In this document: one piece after another, positions 24,601-34,700 of the stretch
Layout of the letters: every line of letters starts with the position of its first letter
Numbering within the stretch: the first letter of the stretch is position 1
Assembly (NCBI GenBank): GCA_016647705.1
Contig: CM028333.1
Coordinates: forward strand, 24,670,243 to 24,734,242
DNA: 64,000 bases
Reading direction: 5' to 3'
Source: Eucommia ulmoides
Taxonomy: Eukaryota > Streptophyta > Magnoliopsida > Garryales > Eucommiaceae
Translations under genes and position numbers: made by a program
Notes under the pieces: generated by a model
What the model was told of the DNA's origin: nothing
Seen by the model: only the letters and a program-made list of their open reading frames with translations
Databases searched by the model: none

Positions 24601-27600
24601 GATAAGTAGACCCCCTAAGAAGGCCCAACTCCATTGTCAAAAGGGGCGGGCGGAAGCTGAGGGCCACCCGGAGGGGACAGGAGCTGAGACTAGTTAACAA
24701 ACGTGTGGCAAACACAAGTGAGGTCCTCGCAAGAGGTATTCATGATGCGCCTCGCTATGTGCTCAAGTTGCGTTATCCAATTTTGCAACCTCTCTTAGTC
24801 AGGCCCCGGCATCTCTGTCCTCATCATCGACCAGAGGTCAGGTCCTCCACCTTGTTATTCAGATCGCAAACCTCCACCCGAAGACGGACCTTCTCCTCTA
24901 GGCTCTCCATGCGGAAAACCGCTAGCTCCCTCTCTAGATCCAACTTCTGCAGGGACATGTGAAGGAACTGATCATCCATGACAGCAATTGCCGAACGGAG
25001 AATATTCATGTGGGTGACATCCTTCATAGTAGTGGCCAGAGAACAGATGGCATTGTACGCCTCCTCAAGTACCTCGACTCTAACCCTCTAGAGGGAGAAG
25101 AGGGTTTCGTGTCTATTCAATTGTATGTAGACCGACTCCGGTCATTCTCGAAAACAAATGGAGAATGAAGGAAAAATCTACGAAATAGTAGGTTTCTGAT
25201 GAAGGAGGAGCAGACCTAGAATGTCCCTGGTATTTTGGGACCCCCTATCCACATATGCCACCGATTGAAATAAAATGACAACGCCTGCAGCACGCAGAAC
25301 GTCGCACCTCTTCGGTAGAAGCGGTTGATCTACTCATAGAAAAAGAATCACCTAGGTCATCATAAGGATATTCTTGGGAAGTCGTGCGACCACCACAGAC
25401 GCCACGTCAAACCTAATTGACAAGGTCTGGCCCTATATCATGTAGTGGTAGTGAAGTGCTCTTGAGTGTCTGACGTTTTTCACAATGACTTCCACGCCCC
25501 TCTGGAAATCTAATCCTGAGGAGGTAAGAATGTCTGTCGCCTATTCCAGTAGGATATGGGGAGCCCGTCATCTTCATCCAAGCTATCATCGACTAAACCT
25601 CGATCACGGATCAACCTATCCCTCGGAAGCTCGGTCTGGCAAAAAGCCCAGAACCCTCTAAGAGTTGGATCGTATCTGTTTGTGAAGGCTCTCCCCTTAA
25701 CTGGTTAAAGTTGGCTTGAGTTTCTTGGAAGGCGTGACAGGTTTGGCGCAACTCCTCACAAACTGACCAAAGCTCCGAGCAATCTCTCTCCTATTCTCGG
25801 AAAAGGCTAGCCTTACTAGCACTGGCAATGCGTAAGTTCTCAAGTTTCTCTTGCATAAAGTGCATTTGGGTCTCTATCTCACTTACGCGAGCCTCAACTT
25901 GCCTATGCAACTTCGTCTCTTTATCTCCTCATAAGCACAAGAAAGCTACCTCGTGGATTAGCTCTCTGCATCGACTCCATGTCACAGGGCATGAGCACGA
26001 ATCGGCGAAATTTCAAAGTGTTGGAGGAATCCCAACAAACGGTAGAATCCGTAGTACTATTGGTGTTCCTCACGTCCCACGCAGGGGGAATTGCCAACTG
26101 AGAAGTGGTCGGGCGAGCTCTCGGGGCCACCACCCTTTCGTTGCCCAGCTTGCACATTCCCTGCCAGAGCGGGTAATGTCCTAAAACCCTCATCTTTGAT
26201 TTTACCATTCACCCTTTTTGAAAGTAGAACCGATTCAAATGGCCAAGAGGCTCGTTTCTGAGGAGAGAGAAACTTTGAAAAATGTTTTAAAGCGATGGGG
26301 GAGGGTACACTGATGGTGCAAGGCTGGGGATAAGTGTCACCCCGGAAAGGCTTGTGCCAGAAGACTCCCAGGACAAGACCACTTGACCTAGGAGTGGGAG
26401 ACTACTGATGGTGGTGGATTTGATCTTGGGCCACCTAGCGAAAAAATCCAAGGAACCTGGAAAGGGGCCTAGGGCATACGCAGGCTACATGGACCCAGGT
26501 CCACCATCGTTAGTAGGCTTGAACTCCTGAGGGGAGAATGAGACATTCGAAAAACCCGTAAGTGCCCCAAGCCCAGGACTTGCCAGTGGTCAGGCCTGCG
26601 GGCAGGATCGAGCGAACATGAGCTCAAGTATGCATAATTTGTTACTGACAATCGATATTATATTTTCGGAATAAAATTATAAATTGACTTTGTTACCATT
26701 TTTGGACAACATTGATTATCTAATATCTAATAATCCTCCAAATCATTTTATCCAAGTGCTAGGGTTTAGAGTGCCGAGAAACATCAACCGTTCATTTATT
26801 ATTCGCGGCCATCGGGAAAGGAGGATCCTGCTCAGGCGGTCCTCGTCTCAAGTCTCCAGAGCATTCAGAACAATTGCGATAGGGTATCGGAAGTCCAAAT
26901 AATGACGGTCGACGACGACAGCTCGATATACGTCGGCGGACTGCCGTACGAAACATCGGAAGAGGGCCTCCGGAGAGTTTTCGAAATCTACGGCAGTGTC
27001 GTTGCTGTCAAGATAATTAATGACCATGCAATTGGAGGGAAATGCTACGGTTTTGTTACTTTCAGAAATCCTCGATCAGCAATTCATGCTATTGAAGAGA
27101 TGGACGGAAGGGCGATTGATGGGCGAGTTGTTAAAGTTAATGAAGTGACGACCAGAGGTGGGAGATCAAATTTTGGTCGTGAGATTTCTCGACGTAATTC
27201 TGGCAGGGGTGTAGGCTGGGATAGGGGTAGAGACCGAGAAAGAGACTCTGATCATGGTGGGGAAGAGTATCGAGATAGGCATAGAGATCGGTCCCGTGGC
27301 CAAGATCAAGGCAAAGAACGAGGATATGGTCATGTGCACGATCATGATCGAACAAGGGAACATTTTTCAGAAAGAGGTAGAGGTCGAGATCAAGATAGAA
27401 ATATGGGGGAGATTGAGATAGAACGTGATAGGCTTGGTGACCACGAGTGGGAGAGAGAGCAATATTTGGATCGAGATCATGATGATAGAGAGACTGAGAG
27501 AATTACCAGTAATCAAAGAAATAAAGATCAAATACTCAAGCTATCTAATGGCACGGAGCGATCCTCAGGTTCAAGTTATGTCGATCATGATCAGGTGGAT

Positions 27601-30600
27601 AAACAACTGGAAATGTGGAATCAAAAGCATGAAGAACTGCAGAATGAGATATCTCACATGGAGGAGATGGCAGAAGAAAAACGGCAGCTTGTTTCAACGT
27701 TACAGGAGAAGTTACAGAATTTGGAGGGTGCATTGAGAGCTGCAAAGAAGGTCACTTCACGCCGTCAGATGCAATTAGCAAAGCTGCATAAATGTTATCT
27801 GCAAATCAAAGAATATGGCGAAAGACTGAAAAACTGTGAAGATGAACTCCAATCCCTTGCAGATTCAACAATGACAGATGTGGAAGCGGTTGATGATTAT
27901 TGATGTGATCGTGGAAGACTGATTTCTTGTGCAATGTATTTCCTTGCTAGAATTAGTCCAATTTCGACTTGTAATAACATTTTCTCTTTCAGTTTGGCTT
28001 TGATATACGAGTCGCATTCACGGCATACGCCCTGCATTTTGTTAACTATCGAATGGGGTATCCTTGAAAATTGATTTATTAATCTCCCACGCCGTATGGA
28101 TTCTGGTAGTCTATGTAAGTTTATTGTTGATTTTTCTGCTCAATATAGGTTTGATATTGATTAATTCTGGTAGTCTATGTAAGTTTATTGTTGATTTTTC
28201 TGCTCAATATAGGTTTGATATTGATTAATGTAGTCGTTGTTTAATGTAATATATACCATTTCTTATCGAAATCATAGTTTGTGAATGATTTGTTAATAAG
28301 TACATTCTTGCTTCCACTTTATTTTCCATAATTGTAAGATAACAATGTAGAAGGTTTTTTTCTTTTCCGCATCTTGTACTGTTTTCTTTTCTGTTCCTCT
28401 CCGAGTGTTAGGTCTGCAGGTTGTATTTGACTTCTTGAGTAACTTGTTTATGTTATTAACACAGTGATACGTTCAATGAAAACTCCCCGCCTACTAGTGA
28501 TCCAACATACATTTCATCTCTAGGCTCTGCAGTCTATGAAGCAATGTCAAAAGCCGATCCCAATGCAGTGTGGCTAATGCAAGTATGTTTTTACAAGTTA
28601 CCCTTTCTCCTCTCCCTATGCATAGTTTCCCCCTTGGTAATAAACACTTACTATTTCTATCTTGTAATTTATTTTCCATGGCTAGTAAATTATTGGGTTT
28701 TTTCCATGGCCACCAATTTTCGTTGCCCAGCATTCAACCAACCCACTCATTATAATAATTTTTTTAGAGATCCAGTAATTTTGTCATTCAAAATATTGCA
28801 ATGATTTTCATGTAGTGCAAGAACTTTGGACTTTTACTTCTCACAAATTTATTTATTTTTTTGTTAATTTTTTTAATTAAAAAACAAACAAACAAACAAA
28901 ACTAACCTATCAAGGGACTAGGCCAAAACTGATAGGAAGAAAGAAATAACCATAAAAAATCAAAAAAGAAAATAGAAAAATCAAATCTAAACACTCATCT
29001 CAACACAAAAAATCATCTGTATAACCGGAGTAATAACTTCTTCCCATTGATCTTGTAGTAACTCCTCTGATTGGAAATTGTAACATTCGACTTCTCATAA
29101 AGTAATTGTGAGTGATTGAAGTGCATGAGTAAAAAATTTAAATTTGTGAACTGTTCACCAAGAACCCTTAAAATATTTTGCTTTTGATATGCTATTTTAT
29201 ATATCTCTTATCCTCGCTCTAGCATTTCACTTGAGAGCATTTCCATTTTTTCTCGAAGTTCAGTATATCTAGGATTTCTTTTTGATGCATCCTCATGTTC
29301 CAGAATTTTACGTTGCAGGATGTGGACTAGGCTATTTTATGTTGCATGATCTTTGCACTTACTTGAACTTGACATATTTACCAATCTGCAGGGATGGCTA
29401 TTCTATTCAGACTCGTCGTTCTGGAAGCCACCTCAAATTAAAGTATGCTTACACATATTAAGAAAACAATTCTTGTTTTGACTTTTGTTATATTTAAGTA
29501 CGTTTTGTAACTTACTCCATATTTAACAGGCGCTTGTACATTCTGTTCCATCTGGAAAGATGATAGTTCTTGACCTTTTTGCTGATGTCAACCCCATATG
29601 GAAGTCATCCTCTCAATTTTATGGGACTCCTTATATCTGGTAGCCGGTTCAGTTACTATTTGATACATCTTATCTTCATTCAGAACTCTTCTATTTCTTT
29701 TGCATCTATCAATTTTAGTTACCTTTGGGATTAATTTGTAATGTTTCGTGATTAGTTTACTATTTTACTACGTATTAGGTGCATGCTGCACAACTTTGGT
29801 GGAAATATTGAAATGTACGGCATATTGGACGCAGTTGCTTCAGGTCCCATTGATGCTCGTACAAGTGAAAATTCAACTATGGTATGCTATTTTACCATGT
29901 TTTACATAGTGTTTTTCATATGTATTCTCTTTTCATGAACTCACCGAAATATAGAGGGAAGAGCCTTCCTTACATTGGATGTTTATTTGAGGGTAGGGAA
30001 GATGAACAATACTGTGGTGTAGTTTAAGCATCGAATCATATAATGCAACGGAAAATTTATTATATTATTCTTAAAATAATTCACTTCTCATTTTTTATCC
30101 TTTTTTTTTTTTTTTCCCGAGTATGTTTTTAGTCTTTGGGGTTCATACCGACTAGTTGATATCATGTTGAATTTGTATGTGATATCATAGTTAAAGTCAG
30201 TTAAAATAGTGGTAATGACTAAGGATTGAAAAAATAAGTTGTTAATGACTAAAAAATAAATTTCTATAAAAAAAACTAAAGATGGAAGACTATATAATAA
30301 GAACCACTAATTCAGTTCACCTTGGTACCAATTACTTGAATTCTTTCTTTTTGTTCTTCTATTTTTGCCTCTTCAAGTCCTGTGTTGCATTCTTCTTTCT
30401 CTCTTTTCGATAATCATTCTATACTGACTTTTTCTTCCCATTGCGTTCTTTTAGTTTCGTATGCTAAGATAATAGCACATTCAAGCCAACATTCATAATC
30501 CATACATAATTATGCAAAAATTAATATGTTATCCTTAAAATAATTAATTTATCATTTTTATCCCTTTTTTTTACATAAATCCTTCAAATATATTTTAAAT

Positions 30601-31646
30601 CTTCAACAAACTTAAAAGTTAACTAAAATGTTGAATTTGTATTTGTATTTGATATCAAACTTAAAAGTCAACTAAAATGTTGTAAGAACTTCACTAAAAA
30701 ATTGCAGCCTAGTGTAGAAGGCTCCCGTCATTGCGGGGGATCTAGGGAGGGTTACATATATGCAGCCTTACTCCTGCATACAAAGAGATTGTTTCCAAAA
30801 TCTGAACCAAGACCTCCAGGTCATAGTTGAACAACCTTATTATTGTATTCAAGACTCAATCTCTGCTCTTAAAATAGGATAAAAATATAAAAAACTTTAG
30901 ATGAGCCCTAATAATTGTTTTAGTCAAAAATATTTCCTATTTCCTATTTTGTCCCCAAAATAGCACACGTCCTTTTTTGCCGGTTTTTTAATGATTTTTT
31001 TTAATCTAGCTTCTTTACCCTTTTGATTATTTGGTTGTACAAGGAAAGTTGCTTTTTTTTACTAGTGACTACCTCTATCCAAGAAAAAAGGTGGGAAACT
31101 TGGTTCAAATTGACTGTGATTCTCTTGGGTTCGTTTTGAACCGAGTATACCCGCCGTGAACCATGCAGGTAGGTGTTGGGATGTGCATGGAAGGAATAGA
31201 ACACAATCCTGTTGTGTATGAGCTGATGTCGGAAATGGCATTTCGAAGTGATAAAGTCCAACTTGAGGTAATCAATTTTCTTTGAATGCCGCTTAAGGTA
31301 GGTGTTTGGTTGTAAGGAATTGAAACCTCAGAATTGGAATTAGAATTGAATACATAAAAGTATTAATAACTTGCTCTTGCAGGAATGGTTGAAAATTTAT
31401 GCTCACAGACGTTATGGTAAGGCAGTCAAGGAGATTGAAGTGGCTTGGACAATTCTTCATGGCACAATTTACAACTGTACTGATGGAATTGCTGTACGTA
31501 TCAAAATAAATAAGCGGTTCTCTTTTTATGTATATATATATGTAGTACATATCATGGATTCCATTATCAGGATAATTTGAACACTGAAATTTGATAATTT
31601 GTTGTGTCATGTTTTGTCAATGGATCTTTAATCTGGTGTTGTCAAG

Positions 31647-31704
<58 letters not shown>

Positions 31705-34700
31705 CCATCCCCCCCCCCCCCCCCAAAAAAAAAAAAAAAATCATTTCATTTTATGTGGCCATCATTTTATTTGCAGGACCACAACACAGATTTTATTGTA
31801 AAGCTTCCTGATTGGAACCCATCGCTGAGCACAAGATTAGACGCGCCTAAGCAAAATAAAAGACACAAACTTGATGCATTTCATGGAAAAGGAAGATTTT
31901 TCTTCCTTGAAATAAGCAGCGACCTGCCTCAGCCACATCTATGGTATTCTACTCAACATGTCATTAGAGCATTGAAGCTGTTCATTGATGCTAGAAATGA
32001 TCTTGCTGGAAGTCTTACATACAGGTAAACCTACTGTTTGTTTGTATAATGCAATAACTGAAGTTTCATGGTCATCCTACTTATTGGTGTGGCTTGTACC
32101 CTTTATTTGCTAGGTAATGTCCATGATACCCTTTATATGCTTTTAAAAAATTAAAATCATTTATTATTTTATTTTATTTTTAAAAACACTTTTTTAAATG
32201 CAAAACAAATACTATTTGTTAGTAGAGTTCCAACCTAAAACCATATGGTTTCAAGTGAAGTAACTGTTTTCATATATAGATTACTTTGGAAAGCCTCATA
32301 GATTTTACGTGGGATTCTAACACACACCCTCATGTGCACCTTGCATTGCACGTGATGCAATCAAACAAACAGAAGAGAAAACACAAATATTCAAACAATT
32401 GGGGGATAAACAAACATGACTTCCCAAACCTTGCTCTACCTTACGAAATGGTGCCTTAATGCCCTCCCCCCCCCCCTCCCCCCCGCCCGCCATTTTTTTT
32501 CAATTTTTCCCTTTGTTTGTTAGGAAATGGCCATGATACTCAATGGAGAAATCATAATTCAGAAGATGAGGAAATTGATCACGTAAATTCCTGGCTTATA
32601 TTGTGAATCTGAAAAACGGGAGAGTTTTTTTAAAAAAAAAGAAAAAGAAAAAAGAAAGAGGAGAATATATACATGAAAATAACAAACGATTTACTAACTT
32701 CCTCTATGATCTTGACAGGTATGACTTAGTTGATTTAACTAGACAAGTACTGTCGAAGCTAGCAAACCAAGTCTACTTGGATGCCGTGACTGCTTTCCAA
32801 AACAGAGATGCTAAAGCTTTGAGCTTCCATTCACAGAAGTTTTTGCAAATCATTAAAGATATCGATAAGCTTCTCGCTGCTGACGATAATTTTCTTCTTG
32901 GAAATTGGCTCGAAAGCGCAAAAAGCCTGGCCTTGGATCCTAGTGAGACGAGACAGGTGAGAATGAAAACTACTTTTCCCCTGTTCAATCGTGCAGCTTC
33001 ATTCGATATAATACATGTTAAATGTTATGGCAACGAGATATTTAACAAGAAAATCATTATGTGTTTACTTTAAAAGGTGGAAAGAAAAAAGAAAAAAAAA
33101 GGCCCAACCGATTGGAAATTTGGTACAACCATAGTTACAAGAAGAGTCTAATACCCTAGCAAACTGCGAATTGGTATGGGTGTATCACCAAAATTGGTGA
33201 TCCAAAACTAATAACTTGAAAAACTAGGCACCGTTTGGTAACAATTTTTAAGTACATTTTTACTTTCAAGAAAACAAAGATCAAATTTTTTAAAGTAGTG
33301 TTTGCTTTGCATTACTTATAAACATAACTTTGAGTATTTTTTTTGAAAAACAAAAAAATACCCCTTTTTTCCATTTTTTGTATTTTAAAGATCGATAGAG
33401 TTGGATCTCTTTACCCAAATTCTCTCTACCATTATGAATTTTTTTTGGATCACTGTCAAATATACTTTTGATTTTTTATTTCTACTTTTAAGCGAAAATA
33501 TTTTTTTTGACAAATTAATTTTTTTTAGTTATTATTATAAACAGTACTTTAAAAACAAAAAAAAAAAACAGTATCGTAGCTGTAACATTTTTTATAGGTG
33601 TGAATAAAGGAACATGTATTGCACTTGTAAGTTGTTAACATATTCAACAATCTTATCCTTTACAATTAAAATTTTGACTCGTACTAGAGTTGTATCTTCA
33701 ACCGATATTCACTGAATTAATTTTTTTACTCATACTAAATTAATTTTTTTACTCATACTAGAGGTTTATCTTAAAATGATTTTCATTTAAAACAAGTCGA
33801 TATGACAACATGGCATTTGCCCCCACGCACGTGCACACACACATCTAGAATAACAACAACAACAACTAAACACTTGTCTCACTTATGTAGGGTCAATTAC
33901 ATCAATCCGTTTACGCCATATTGATTGATCAAGGGTCATCCCTTCAGTTAGATTTAATGTCATCAAATCAATTCTAATAGTTTTGTCTAACGTCTTCTTA
34001 GGTCTACTTCTCTCTCTAGTAGCCTCTTGCATTTGAACTAAATCACATTTTCTCACTAATGCTTCTATAGGTCTTCTTTGCACATGTCCAAACCATCGTA
34101 AACAATTTTCTCTAATCTTCTCTTCAATGGGTGTTATTCATAAATTCTCTCTAATAGTTTCATTCTTAATTTTATTCATTCTCGTCTTCCCACTCAACCA
34201 CCGTAGCATCCGCATTTCTGTCACCCCAATTTTCTAGACATGTGTCGTTTTTACCTCCCAACATTTTGAACCATATAGAAGCATTGGTCTTATAGTAGTT
34301 TTGTAGAATTTTTCTTTAAGTCTCAACGGAATCAAACGATCACAAATCACCCCAACTAAACTTCTCCACTTTAACCAACCTGTTTTGACTCTATGCGTAA
34401 TATCCACCTCGATTTCGCTATTGCTCTGAATTATTGAATCTAAATATCTAAAATGATCAACCTTTGACACCTCCTCATCTCCAATTTTGATCGCACCAAC
34501 ATCTCTCTAGGCATTACTAAAATTGCAATGCATATATTCCTTCTTACTTCTACTAACCTTCAAACCTTTAGACTCTAAAGTTTCTCTCTATCTTTCTAAC
34601 TTAGTATTAAGACCTATTCTACTTTCGTCAACTAATACTATGTCATCCACAAACAACATACTCCAAGGTGTGAACTCATCAATTACTAGAACAAAAAGGT

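Larger units (their letters stand above)
20752..26715 (+). mobile_element. LTR retrotransposon with gypsy-type protease and antisense coding remnants (NAGLU intron 9)
   Basis: A left LTR (20752-21276, about 525 bp) and a shorter right LTR (26406-26715, about 310 bp, internally deleted) share TGGTGGTGGATTTG and GGGCCACCTAGC starts and the TGTTACCATTTTTGG ends. A primer site TGGCGCCGTCTGTGGG follows the left LTR (21278), of the type common in plant gypsy elements. The interior has a plus-strand protease domain but no recognisable RT or integrase, and the rest reads best on the minus strand. It is probably a non-autonomous gypsy derivative. Target duplications could not be found. Confidence 0.75.

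Noticed and set aside
12703..28464. Two separate genes split at intron 8 or 9 of NAGLU
   Set aside because: Exons 8, 9 and 10 join in phase to recreate the family sequence [20 protein letters not shown], so one gene explains both halves.
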